Origin: Paraescarpia echinospica
Taxonomy: Eukaryota; Annelida; Polychaeta; Sabellida; Siboglinidae
Direction of reading: 5' to 3'
DNA: 64,000 bases
Assembly: GCA_020002185.1 (NCBI GenBank)
Contig: CM034543.1
Coordinates: forward strand, 9,898,302 to 9,962,301
Part shown: positions 12,783-23,900 of the stretch, one piece after another
Layout of the letters: every line of letters starts with the position of its first letter
How positions within the stretch are numbered: the first letter of the stretch is position 1
Position numbers and translations under genes: made by a program
The notes under the pieces: model-generated
Database searches by the model: none
What the model saw: only the letters and a program-made list of their open reading frames with translations
Told to the model about the DNA's origin: nothing

Positions 12783-15012
12783 CTTAAGTCTTTTTCTTTT
12801 AAAGTAGTATTTAGTGCAGTTCCCCCAATGTATATTCTACATATTTGTTCTCATGTCCTGTGTGGCATTTACATTTCCCAAAATTGAACAACATTTGCCA
12901 CTTTTCAGACCATTTGATCAACCTGTCAAGATCATCTTGTAAATGCTGTCTATCTCCATCACTTTTAATCCTTCTAAACACTTTTGTATCATCTGCAAAT
13001 TTCAACACCTTGTTAGCTATATCATCGTCCAAATCGTTTATATATATTAAGAATAATATAGGTCCCAGTACTGATCCCTGTGGAACCCCACTCAAAACTG
13101 ATTTCCAGTTTGAAGCCTCCCCATCAACAACTACCCGTTGTCTTCTGTCAATCAGCCATTTTTCTATCCAGTTATTATACCATTTCCTATGCCATGGGCA
13201 TTTAGTTTAAGCAGTAATCTCTGATGAGGCACTTTGTCGAAAGCTTTTTGAAAATCTAAGTAGATGATATCTACTGATGATCCATCATCTACCCACATAG
13301 TGATATCTTCAAAAAAACATAACATATTTGTTAAGCATGACCTCACTTTTAGAAACCCATGTCGAGATGGGTTTATCAAGTTATGTTTAACAAGAAAATC
13401 CACCATGTGATCTTTAATTAGTCTTTCTAATAATTTACAAATCACCGATGTTAAACTAACTGGTCTATAATTATTTGACTAGTTTCTCGAACCATTTTTG
13501 AATAACGGTATAACGTTTGCTTCTTTCCATTCTAAAGGAAACACTCCCTCTTCTAATGACAAGTTGAAAACTGTTGCAAGCGGTATGTTAATTTGTTCTA
13601 CAATTTTCAATAGTAGTTTGGGTGGAATACCATCCACTCCAGGTGATTTATTATCCTTCATAGCCCTAATTTTCGCAGCTACCATTTCTGGGGTTACAAT
13701 TAACTGTCTTAAATAGTCTGATTCTGCCCCCTTGAAATTAGCCTCTGGTACTGGCAGTGAACTAGTGTCTTCTCTCGTAAACACTGATCTAAAATACTCA
13801 TTCAGGTCTTCTGCCATTAAGAATCCTTCTGATATTAAATTTCTAGCACTGTCTTCTAGAGGACCGACCTTATCCTGAACTTTCTGTTTGCTTCGAACAT
13901 ACGCATAAAAACTCTTGCTGTCATGTTTTATATTACAAGCTAATTTATGTTCATAGTTTCTCTTTGAATTTCTAATTTCAGCTGTAGCTTGGTTTAGTGC
14001 TTCTTTATAAATGTTGTATTCTTCGTCATTTCCAGTACGTCTATATGACTTCCACATCATTTGGTTATACTTAATTTTTCTAATGGCTTCTTTCGATAAG
14101 TGTTTCTTTTTGGACCGTTTCCCGTGTTTTTTTAAGGGAACAAATTTGACGATGATGCATTCAATTTCTATATTTAAGATATTCCAGCATTCTGTTGCTG
14201 TCTTATTCTTCAGTGTGTTATTCCGGTCTATCTTTGCTAAATGTTTCCTTATGTCCTAATATTTTCCTTTGCGGAAATTTCTCCTGTACTGCTTTTTACT
14301 ATTCCTTTCTGATTTTACTTTGATGGTAAAATGTATCTGGTTGTGATCACTATTCCCCAATGGCTCACATATCCTGACATTGTCAACTAATTCATTCTGT
14401 GAGGACAAAGCTATGTCTAACACATTCGCTCCCCTGGTTGGTTCTAGCACATGTTGAGAAAGGAAACTATATTGTACTAAAACTAAAAACTTGTGGTCCT
14501 CACTACCCATACTCTGTAGACACGCCCATTTTATATGCTCATGGTTGAAATCCCCCATAATAACACAGTCCCGTTTGCTCACTTCCCTTATAGCGTTTTG
14601 TATTTTTTCATTCTCTTCTATGCTTATGTTTGGACTTCGATACACTAATCCAACCGTTAACGTTGAGTTTCCTGTAACTATGTTACACCAAACAGCTTCT
14701 TCGCAATCTGCTTTAGCTTCCTTACTAGATGTCTGTACTTCTGAACTATCCCAGTTGTTCCCTCCTTGTCTGCATTCTTTGTCCCTACGTGTACTTGCCA
14801 TGCCCCAATACCTTCTCTACCCATTCGGTCACATGCTCTATCCTAGCCCCCGGTAGACATACAACAACGTCCTTTCCCTCGCATATATTCTTGTCTGTTT
14901 TTCTCAGAATTGAATCGCCCATAAATACTCTCTCTTTTATCCTTGCCCCCTCATTCAAATTGTTTGGCGTGAGAGTTGAAAAAGCTTTTTCCAGCATGGA
15001 TACGTCAGTCTC
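12783..15012 (-). mobile_element. CR1 retrotransposon with ORF1-endonuclease deletion, in globin intron 1
   Basis: Sense order: ORF1 esterase block (15048-14785; VFMGDSILRKTD), then a direct join near 14712 into the middle of the endonuclease (CEEAVWCNIVTG at 14700), then linker and RT. Relative to the copy at 1-4.0 kb about 640 bp (its 2413-3050) is missing. A 3-base overlap (AAG in sense) sits at the join. The endonuclease keeps GDFNH and NSDHNQI. The RT is broken by a stop after NGSRN (13479) and a 1-bp loss near 13175, and is truncated at 12783 before the 3' end. Same strand as the host globin gene. Confidence 0.88.
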
Positions 15013-15052
15013 TGATGCAGTAATATATGTGGTTGTTTTCTGAATCAAGGTA

Positions 15053-15089
<37 letters not shown>

Positions 15090-15456
15090 GTCAAATCCTA
15101 CTAACGGTGTACGCGGCATGGTTAAACATGTATCTTGGGTAATTATGTTACTAAAAGAGTGAAGACATGCTGGGTTTATCCGGCTCGACGATTCCTTTTG
15201 AGGGATGTATAGTTTTTTTCTAGTTTGAAAACCTTTGGATCTAAAGCTGATAAACGGGTGGTTTTGGACCATTTTTTAAATGTTGACCTCTGTATATTTT
15301 TTAAATCAGTTAGAAATCATCGTAAACCATGAATGTGCACCGTGTTTATTACTTTATTAGAACACCACATGCGTCTATGTTATTACTGCCTTGTGATTAA
15401 TGCAATTTGCAAATAACCTGATTTTTCCTCAATATATTGGTCATGGGGAATATTGG
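15013..15456. other. Intron-1 DNA of globin copy B, AT dinucleotides
   Basis: An imperfect (TA)n tract lies at about 15052-15088. Nothing else was recognised. Confidence 0.5.
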
Positions 15457-16607
15457 TGTTATCGTCCGAGGACCATTTTTCCTAATGGCATATTCATGTA
15501 AAATTATTAATTGATAACATGCATATTTAGCAGTACATATATACTAACATGTGTAGTACCAAATTGCACAGCTATTTTTTAGATGTACCTTTTGGTAATT
15601 TTCTTTTTTCTCCGCCGACTCAGGTTTGGGGAAGTTTTTCGCGTTATCATCCGGGGCCGTTGTTTCTTTCGTTTTAACACAAACTTGTGAAGAATAGTAG
15701 GATATTTTTATTCCTACTAAAGAACATCTCTCTGGCTATCGGAACAGTCATTTGGACTCACCCAGAATATTTTCTCTGTATGATATGGCCCAGGAAAAAC
15801 ATAAAGTTACCGTCCGATTATAGTTATCGTCCGATCCGCGAGACGGTGGTAGTGTTTCGAGTGCTTTTGAGTAGCCTCTATCGGCTTCCAGCGAAACCTA
15901 GCGACCGTTCATCATCTTGTTAATGTGCGCTACAAAAGTTCGCACTAAATAAGTATATTTCCTGATTTATTACTGTTTTGCTACATGTAAATTGTTTTTG
16001 CTAGACTATTCTGATCTACGGTAACAGTCAAATACATGTTATTTATGCGTGATAGTGCTCGAACTTGATGTTATATGTGCCTCTCGATGACGACCACATG
16101 TCATAACGCATGAGGTATAAAAATGCGGAATACAATGTTTCATGAGAGTTTTTTAAAAGGGGGCCACGGTCGATAACAATGAACCACGGATAATAACGCA
16201 ATACGTTGTTAATAGTAATACTGCATTAAGAAAGGCATTGTGTGAAATATAATTTTAATATCCCATTGTGTGTGTGTCATATGATAGCCAATATATCTTC
16301 CTGTCCAATTTGACTCATTATGTGCATTAATTACCATTATGCTTGGTATTAGATCGGTGTCGGTAGAATGTGTACATTATTTCCTGATTTATTAGGATTT
16401 GGAAAAAGCTGTCATACCAAATAGTCTGCAAAATAGTAAAAGTTTAGCATTCTATCCCAAGCTTTTGTATGTTACGCACACTGTGGAGAGGTTATTTTGG
16501 CCAAATTAAAATAAAGTAGTGCTTTCTAGAGGGAGCCACGGTCGATAACCGTGATCCATGGACGATAACACAATACGCTGGTAATAATATTACTGCATTG
16601 TGCTGAC

Positions 16608-17521
16608 ATGTTTTATCTTGTCTTTTTAACAGGCCAACTTGCGGCTATAAAGAAAAAGGCTGACATCTTGTCAAGAGTGGAAAGATCATCACCAACAGCG
16701 GTGAATTCTGCAACAGGCTCAGAGAAGCGAAGATCACAATTAGGTGCAGCGTTGCAAGGGTATGCTAGAGTCTTGGAAGGTGACAGCAGTGCCGGGCATC
16801 ATAAATGCACATACGATCTTGCCAGTGGGTCCATGCATGATTATTCGAGAGAGACATCATACTTCCAAGATTGCTGCTTTGAACAAAGGGGTTTTTCCAC
16901 CCTACGTGTGTAAGGTGGACGAAAACATTTCTGCAGATCGAGAGAAGAAAGACACTAGTGGCAGACAATGAAACACAGGTGCATGAGAAAGAGGTGAATG
17001 TGAGGAAGTTAGGGGTGCAGGAGACAGAGGTCACGGAGAATGTAGCAAAGGAAAAGGAGGTGCAGGAGTAAAAGGTGGATGTGAGGAAGATTGAGGTGCA
17101 GGAGACAGAAGTCGGCGAGAATGCAGCAAAGGAAAAGGAGGTGCAGGAGAAAAAGGTTGATGTGAAGGGGATAGAAGTGAATGAAAATGAAGAGAATCAC
17201 AGTGCATTTAAAGAAAGGGAGTCGGAAATGGGAGTACAAAAAGTGGTGGTAGACAGTTGGTTGGCCGTTAGATTTAACAAGAAATGGTACATGGCCCGGG
17301 TGGTGCGTATCACGACCGATGCCATGTTTGAAGTAGCATACATGACCCGCACTCGAGGAAACTGGAAATGGGGGAGGCTTGAGGTTGGGATTGTGGAAGC
17401 CTCAGACATCATCAAGGTGGTATCACCTCCTATGGCGGTAGGCAATGTGTTCACCTTCAAGCCTCATGAAATAGAAGTTATAAAGAAATGCCACGCTATG
17501 GAGGAAAAGGTTGATGAGTAA
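16608..17521 (+). pseudogene. Degenerate ORF, Lys/Glu/Val-rich repeats plus a Tudor-like C-terminal segment
   Basis: The opening frame (GQLAAIKKKADILSRVERSS) shifts near 16780 to a second one (VPGIINAHTILPVGPCMIIR). A 27-residue repeat follows (16995-17073 and 17074-17154; VRK..VQETEV.EN.AKEKEVQE), the first unit ending in an in-frame TAA. The last part (17240-17521) reads DSWLAVRFNKKWYMARVVRI, then FEVAYMTRTRGNWKWG, and stops after EEKVDE. This W-V-A...WY...V...F..YM...W pattern resembles small Tudor/SH3-like barrels seen at the end of mobile-element-linked proteins. I cannot name the family. Antisense to the globin gene in whose intron it lies. Frameshift and stop argue for decay. Confidence 0.45.
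16995..17154 (+). repeat. 81-bp in-frame coding tandem repeat (2 units)
   Basis: Units at 16995-17073 and 17074-17154, about 85-90% alike, encode charged 27-residue repeats. A third partial unit follows (VDVKGIEVNE). Confidence 0.8.
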
Positions 17522-17650
17522 ACGATGTGGTGGACATTGAACACTGAGTAGAGAATGTGATGGACACTGAGTAGACATTGTGATGGACACTGAGTAGACA
17601 ATATGATGGACACTGAATAGACAATATGATGGACAGTTAAAAACGTCAAA

Positions 17651-18110
17651 ATTGTGTTATCGTCCGAGTACCATTTTGTCTGCGTGTCCTGTGCTAAAAA
17701 CGTGCATGTTATGATCATAACATCAATACCAATGGATAACATACATTCTCCCCATAAACATGAACAGTGTGCCCATAACTACTAAGTGTTTGTCTTGTTG
17801 TACAAGTAATGACAACAATGCAGAAGTAGAAAATATACGATTATTCAACAACTTTAGCACTCGGAATACCAAGAAGAGGACAGCAGAGAACAAGGTATAC
17901 ATACTTAAGGGATATAGGTGTGGCTAATATTGCAACATCAACAACATGTACTAAGGCACTTTCATAATTTACTGGTAATCATTAATATTCCAGATTCTAT
18001 ACTGATTGTGTTATCGTCCGATTACCATTTTGTCTGAGTGTCTTGTGCTTCAAATTTGGAGGTTACGTCCATAACATAAATACCAATGGATAAAACACAT
18101 CATCCGCTTA
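17651..18110. repeat. 354-bp tandem duplication in the candidate transposon
   Basis: TTGTGTTATCGTCCGA.TACC followed by ATTTTGTCTG.GTGTC occurs at 17652 and 18006. The match resumes at GTGTTTGTCTTGTTGTACAA (17788 and 18140). Confidence 0.75.
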
Positions 18111-18599
18111 AATATAAAATGTTTGCACTTATCTACAACGTGTTTGTCTTGTTGTACAAGTATAAACACATTCGGAAAATAGAGTGGGGCAATATTGAAG
18201 TTATAACGTATGTCCACATGTTATCCATTCACAAAACGTTAAATATCCAACACAACAACTTTGTACTGTTGGTTATGTCCTGCCAACGGACGATAACTTG
18301 TGGTCCTCGGATGATAACATATAGAAAATACCTTTGAACATAAAGCAACTGTAAAAATCGTCAATGTTGTGAATTAGTGTGCCCAATTGATGGTGAATCG
18401 CCTCAATATTATGCACATTTAATACCACAACTGAACAAAAGATCCAGGCAATTCTATTTTCGACCTTATGTGGAGCCCCAAGACCCCCGTTCGTTGGATT
18501 TGACCATACACATATATATATATGCAATGTTTCGATATTGTTTGAGCGATAATTTACAAATGTTGTCTGTTGCGTGTTGCCTTAAAACCCTTCATTTAA

Positions 18600-18690
18600 G
18601 GTAAATATACCTTATCAAAGTAAAACAATGTAAAGTGGCGTTTTAATTGCGTGTCCAGCGCAATCGACGGAAAAGACTACCTACAAAAAT
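18600..18690. repeat. Inverted counterpart of 6385-6475
   Basis: Reverse complement of the block next to the copy A palindrome, e.g. CAAAGTAAAACAATGTAAAG. Confidence 0.7.
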
Positions 18691-18764
18691 GTAGGAATCG
18701 AATTGTATATATATATATATGTATATATATATGTATGCATATATATATATATGTATATATATCC

Positions 18765-18900
18765 TTTTTAAGCCAGTGATCATCGCATTGCCACATGACT
18801 GTGCAATGATGCGGAATGAAGGCGCGCGTTGTATGGATATACTGCGTTTTGTTAACAAAATCTTTTGATGCCACATTTTACGTAACAAATCTGCAAAAAA
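18765..18900. repeat. Single arm of the globin-flank palindrome
   Basis: Matches the right arm at 7242-7367: AAGCCAGTGATCATCGCATT, then ACTGCGTTTTGTTAACAAAA. Here the left arm and CA loop are absent and (AT)n/(GTAT)n runs take their place (18705-18760). Confidence 0.8.
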
Positions 18901-20117
18901 TATGTCAGACATCGCTACTATTCTTTGTATGATTGAGAATTCTTAATGTATACCAATTCCATTTACACGTTTTATGTAAACATTGAGGATGAAACTCGAA
19001 CGTTACATCTCGCTTTGCCAAGTAACCCTTCAAATGTGGATTTAGCCACAACATTTGTTCACGATTCCTTCGTTAACCCCGTATGAAAATAATACATATC
19101 GAAATAACCTGTAATCCACTTATAATGTAGATTGCGTATGCGGGTAGTTTAACATTATCCTCATAGACGGCTTGAACCTCGAGCGCCAAACTTTCAGGGA
19201 TTAATCAACGACCCGTAGAATAACACCTAAAACACATATCGTGTAAAAAAAACATATATATATACATATATATATATGTATATATATATATATCAATATT
19301 ATCACATTTTATGCGTCAAATCAGTTGGTCGGAACGTAAAACGGTATGTGCGGGTAATATGTAAAACGTAATTTAACAATTGCACGAACCTCAAGGGTCA
19401 ACAAGGACTATACACTGACACATGTGTACTCCCAAGAGGTACCTTGTTTGTGTGTACTCCCAAGAGGTACCTTATTTACACGGGGAACTCATCAATAAAA
19501 CGTAAAACATTGCATTTTATGGTAGCAGTTCCAACTTTGGAAAAGTCAATTGGAAATGCCATTTGGCCGTTTGGTGTTCCTTACGCCCACGTTGTGCCAA
19601 GCTTTACATATCCTGAGAGCGCATTGTGTGAACCACCTATGGTTACATTTTCATTAGCCTGACTGTATTTAATATAGCGATAGATCCAATGATAAATTGT
19701 TAGTAGCGCATTACAGCATAGAATATGCTGTAAAGCATGCGAATATAGTTTCATAAAATCGTTAAATAAGCACACATTCTCTACAAATAGTACAAATCCC
19801 ACTTTAAATAAAAATATAAAATATATGTATCTTGTCTAATGAACATATCCAATAATACTAATATACTAATTTAATGTATATTTACATATTACAGTTAATT
19901 TAAAAAATGCATAAATTCGTTTGGAATATTTCTAAAATATTAAAGAACGTCAATAAAATACGTATACGTAGTTATACAATATTATTATAATAAATAAACG
20001 TATAAATAAGTTAATACAGAATAAGATAACTACATTAATGTAGGAACTATCACGTTGGACTAGAAAGAGAGTCGATACAAATGAGTATGTAGACGTGCCT
20101 TGAAAATAAATACGTAC
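18901..20117. other. Duplicated flank: 5' part of intron 1, globin copy B
   Basis: Counterpart of 7368-9068, with indels and an extra (AT)n tract at 19255-19292. No exon was recognised. Confidence 0.7.
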
Positions 20118-20287
20118 TCGACGAAAAACGCGGTCATCCAATAAATATCTATTTTGGCGTTGCCGCTAGTTCTAGATTCTCGGTATGTCGCCATAACGTT
20201 TTCAGCGTCTTCTCGCGAGCACCACGTTATTCCACATAAAGAGGCTGCGCCGCACATCACAAGGACCACTTGTATTAGAAAACTCAT
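20118..20287 (-). CDS. Globin copy B exon 1 (signal peptide to B helix)
   Basis: 170 bp from ATG (20285-20287), chosen over the ATG 12 nt upstream because copies A and C start at this position. Encodes MSFLIQVVLVMCGAASLCGI as signal peptide, then TWCSREDAENVMATYRESRT and an A-B helix stretch ending FFV plus GA before the donor GTACGT. Phase 2 joins exactly to exon 2 at B12.2. The Trp usual at A12 is Tyr here. Confidence 0.82.
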
Positions 20288-20810
20288 TATATGTGACAAA
20301 GAATCAATGTAGATAAATATTGAGCAGTTGTATTGAACATTGGAACGTAGTAACAGTAATGTTCCGCACGGTTCAAATTATCTGTCACACTATGACCAGA
20401 GGTTATAATCGTGTGGCAAAGCGAAAAAGACGTATTACTATATGAGATCATTCAGCTACCGCTACATTTCAGAATAACTGAACTAATGTACATTCGAATA
20501 TCAAAGGGGATAGGTCGTGAATTAGGATTTATGTTTACAAAATACGGATTAGTTGTATTATACATCGCGTTATATGTGACAAAGAATCAATGTAGATAAA
20601 TGTGGAGCGGTTGTACTGAACATTGGACACATACTAACAGTAGCGTTCGTACGGTTCAAATTATCTGACACACCAAGACCAGAGGTTCTAATCATGTGAC
20701 AAAGCGAACGTATGTGTATTATTATACGTGTTAATACAGCTACCGCTACAGTTAAAAATAATGGAACTAATTTACATTTACATATCACAGGGATATAATT
20801 TGAGTTTAAA
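20288..20810 (-). promoter_or_regulatory. Tandemly duplicated upstream region of globin copy B
   Basis: Two ~240-bp blocks (20288-20520 and 20570-20810) share GTGACAAAGAATCAATGTAG, GGTTCAAATTATCTG.CACAC and GCAAAGCG-type stretches, in the same order as the single block at 9239-9480. The block next to the ATG would be the functional promoter. The sense strand carries an AGATAA (GATA-type) core in each. Confidence 0.5.
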
Positions 20811-21003
20811 AAATGCGACGTGAGGACAAGTAAGCGTTCTGGCCATGGGATTATAAAATATATTATATATTTCTACTGGAACTATATAGGTAAATATATC
20901 ATCCCAGGAGCCGACGTCCATTCGCCTCTTTCTACGCTCATCCACGTCCTTGGTCAATCACTTCAAACATGCCAATTGGCGATGCATTTCAAAACGACAA
21001 AGG
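20811..21003. repeat. Globin-upstream repeat, copy B left part
   Basis: Matches 9485-9677 (CGCCTCTTTCTACGCTCATC, CTTCAAACAT.CCAATTGGC). Interrupted at about 21003 by CR1. Confidence 0.75.
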
Positions 21004-21035
21004 TTTAACAAGATTTAACAAGATTTAACAAGATT
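21004..21035 (-). repeat. CR1 3'-terminal decamer repeat
   Basis: Three units of AACAAGATTT on the plus strand (AAATCTTGTT in element sense) at the element's 3' end. CR1 elements end in short tandem repeats instead of poly(A). Confidence 0.85.
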
Positions 21036-23117
21036 GCCACCCAGAGAATTAACTCTAGGTGGCAGGTGGACAAGGAAGCCCTTTGGCTTATCGAGAGTCC
21101 GACCCTTTTATCTATGTGTATCCCGCCCGTCTGAGGTATGTGTCGATTTTATTTTTAAACATATTCACGCTACTAGCACCCACACAATCAGCAGGTAATC
21201 TGTTCCATTCATTTACAGTCCTTTGTGAAAAAGAAAACTTTCTTATATCCAATCTACTCTGCTCCTTTGCCAATGTAAGTTCATGTCCTCTAGTCCTTCT
21301 ATCTTTCTTAACTGAGAAAAAAATATTTCTATCAATATTTTCATAACCCTTCAATATTTTAAACACTTCTATCTGATCTCCTCTCAATCTCCTGGTCTCT
21401 AGTGTTGTTAAACCGCATTTTTTTAGGCGTATTTCGTAACTAAGATCCCTCAGTTTTGGTATCATTTTAGTTGCTCTCCTCTGCACTCTTTCTAGCATAT
21501 CTATGTCCTTCCTGCGATATGGCCTCCACGCTTGAATACAATATTCTAAATGAGGCCTAACTATTGTTTTGTACAGCGGTATTATTAGCTCTTTTCCTTA
21601 TACGTTATGTTTCGCCTAATTAATCCAAGGATTTGATTTCCCTTTGAAGCTGCAATTCCGCACTGCTCTGAAACCTTCATATCAGCACTAATGGTTAACC
21701 CTAAGTCCTTTTCTTTTACAGTAGTACTTAGTACAGTACCCCCCATTGTATATTCTACTTCTTCGTTCCTATGTCCTGTGTGGAGGCATTTACATTTCTC
21801 AAAATTGAACAGCATTTGCCACTTTTCAGACCATTTGATCAACCTGTCAAGATCATCTTGTAAATGCTGTCTATCTCCATCACTTTTAATCCTTCTAAAC
21901 ACTTTTGTATCATCCGCAAATTTCAACACCTTGCTTGTTATTTCATCATCCAAATCGTTGATATATATTAAGAATAATATAGGACCTAATACTGATCCCT
22001 GTGGTACCCCACTCAATACTGATTTCCAGTTTGAAGCCTCCCCATCAACTACTACACGTTGTCTTCTGTCAATCAACCATTGTTCTATCCAGTTTATTAT
22101 ACCATTTCCTATGCCATGGGCCTTTAGTTTAAGCAGTAATCTTTGATGTGGTACTTTGTCGAAAGCTTTTTGAAAATCTAAGTAGACGATATCTACTGGT
22201 GATCCCTCATCTACCCACTTAGTGATGTCTTCCAAAAAACATAACATATTTGTTAAGCATGACCTCGCTTTTAAAAACCATGTTGAGATGGGTTTATCAA
22301 GTTTTGTTTAACAAGAAAATCCACCATGTGATCTTTAGTTAGTCTTTCTAATAATTTACAAATCACTGATGTTAAACTCACTGGTCTATAGTTCTCTGAC
22401 TTGTTTCTCGAACCTTTTTTGAATAACGGTATAATGTTTGCTTCTTTCCATTCTAAAGGAACCACTCCCTCTTCTAATGACAAATTGAAAACTGTTGCAA
22501 GCGGTATGCTAATTTGTTCTACAATTTCCAATAGTAGTTTGGGTGGAATACCATCCACTCCAGGTGATTTATTATCCTTCATAGCCCTTATTTTCTTACC
22601 TACCATTTCCGGGGTTACAATTAATTGTCCTAAATAGTCTGAATCTGCCCCCTTGAACTTAGCCTCTGGTACTGGCAGTGAACTAATATCTTCTCTGGTA
22701 AACACTGAACTAAAGTACTCATTCAGGTCTTCTGCCATTAAGAATCCCTCTGATATTATATTTCCAGCACTATCTTCTAGAGGACCGACTTTATCTTGAA
22801 CTTTCTGTTTGCTTCGAACATACGCATAACAACTCTTGCTGTCATGTTTTATATTACTAGCTAATTGTTGTTCATAGCTTCTCTTTGAATTTCTAATTTC
22901 AGCTGTAGCTTGGTTAAGTGCTTCTTTATAACTGTTGTAGTCTTCATCATTTCCAGTACATCTGTATGACTTCCACATCATTTGTTTTTACTTAATTTTT
23001 CTATTGGCTTCTTTCGATAAGTGTTTCTTTTTGGACCGTTTTCCTTGTTTTTTGAAGGGTACAAATTTATCGACTATGCACTTAATTTCACTCTTTAATA
23101 CATTCCAGCATTCCAGT
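21004..23117 (-). mobile_element. CR1 retrotransposon, 5'-truncated, complete 3' end
   Basis: Contains most of the linker, the whole RT and the C-terminal domain in minus sense. 22981-22271 carries the linker and RT start (NKSPGVDGIPPKLL). 22247-21585 carries YLDFQKAFDKVPHQR, SGVPQGSVLGP and FADDTKVF. 21498-21112 carries MLERVQRRATKMIPKLRDLS and the NEWNRLPADCV end. Only two frame breaks were seen: a 1-bp loss near 22270 and one near 21594. It is thus the youngest-looking copy here. Truncated at about 23117 within the endonuclease-RT linker. It sits inside the globin-upstream repeat, replacing about 235 bp present in copy A (9678-9916). Confidence 0.92.
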
Positions 23118-23128
23118 TGTCATATATA

Positions 23129-23900
23129 TTTATTATTCCCCTTAAGGTATGGTCGACTACTACTGTAATAAACAATACTTGTTGCTATCCAATTATTGCG
23201 TCACTTCATTAACTTAACTTTTTGTCCTCGTACATTTTTTGTTTTTTAAGTGACATAAATACGTATATAAAAATTTATCTGACCTATGCATCTTTCACCA
23301 TCTATTTGATATACACTCTTATGCTCCCTCTCCCAGAGTTGTTTACTATACTCACGACAGAACGCGCCCTTGTCCGTGTTTGTTCCTCGCCGGAGTGTTT
23401 TTGTAGAAGCTATGGGTTACTGTCGACAATCAGAGTAACCGGTCCAAATATACAGTTACATAACATATACATAACGGCACAAAGAATGAAACGCATCATC
23501 CTCATTTGTAGGGTTTTACAGAACAAATATATGATGTATGTGAAATGAATTGAACAATATACATAAGTTGAACATAGATGGTAAACATTGGCGGTATTAT
23601 GCATCAATGCGTCGGAATCGGATAAAGTGCAAGACCGTGTTCCTCATAGGTGGGGTCAACATCGTAAAATTATGGTGTGTAAAACTAAGAAGTCAAATTA
23701 ATTACATATCACAAACCTGAATCACAGATGCAGAAAGTAATGCAGGACTGCTAATGTATCAATGACGTTTTTTGAGACAATGAACTTCTCCCAACGTTGG
23801 ACTTCGTGCCTCTCACCCTTGTGTGGTATATTGAGGATTACGTCTTGATGTTGTTGATACCAGATAACACGTCGTTTGTTTGATTGCATCGCACATAAAC
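23129..23900. repeat. Globin-upstream repeat, copy B right part
   Basis: Continues the match to 9917-10098 (CTTAAGGTATGGTC, TTATCTGACCTATGCATC, GATATACACTCTTATGCTCC) and then extends with sequence shared with 28780-30070 (CTCACGACAGAA, CTTGTCCGTGTT, GTAATGCAG) and inverted 38640-38900. Confidence 0.7.

Larger units (their letters stand above)
15457..18319 (+). mobile_element. Candidate unclassified DNA transposon with TTATCGTCCG subterminal repeats
   Basis: A 19-nt inverted pair, TGTTATCGTCCGAGGACCA (15457-15475) and its complement with one mismatch (18301-18319), brackets 2.86 kb. The core TTATCGTCCG recurs inside in both orientations near 15645, 15808-15830, 16164, 16539-16570, 17655, 18009 and 18284. 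Two tandem duplications carry it: about 375 bp at 16156/16531 and 354 bp at 17651/18005. The interior (16608-17521) has protein-like frames on the plus strand. Such multiplied subterminal motifs are typical of DNA transposons that bind transposase at many sites. No target-site duplication was found, so the true ends may lie a little outside. The superfamily is unknown. Confidence 0.5.
11457..20287 (-). pseudogene. Annelid-type extracellular haemoglobin chain (B-like), copy B, probably decayed
   Basis: Gene model of three exons, 20287-20118, 12508-12252 and 11573-11457, with introns in phase 2 (B12.2) and phase 0 (G7.0), the known globin positions. Without a 40-bp insert in exon 2 the product is 167 residues, the usual size for secreted annelid globins. 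Visible: signal peptide (1 to ~19), Cys23, helix-C Pro63, CD1 Phe69, position E7 (85), proximal F8 His117, Cys154 for the conserved N-terminus-H-helix disulfide. The spacing from CD1 to E7 (16) and E7 to F8 (32) equals that of an earthworm chain. The family carries oxygen (and sulfide in some worms) as giant extracellular assemblies. Oddities: E7 is Asp, not His, and exon 2 carries the frame-breaking insert. Intron 1 (~7.6 kb) is filled by mobile DNA. Expression status cannot be told from sequence. Confidence 0.78.
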
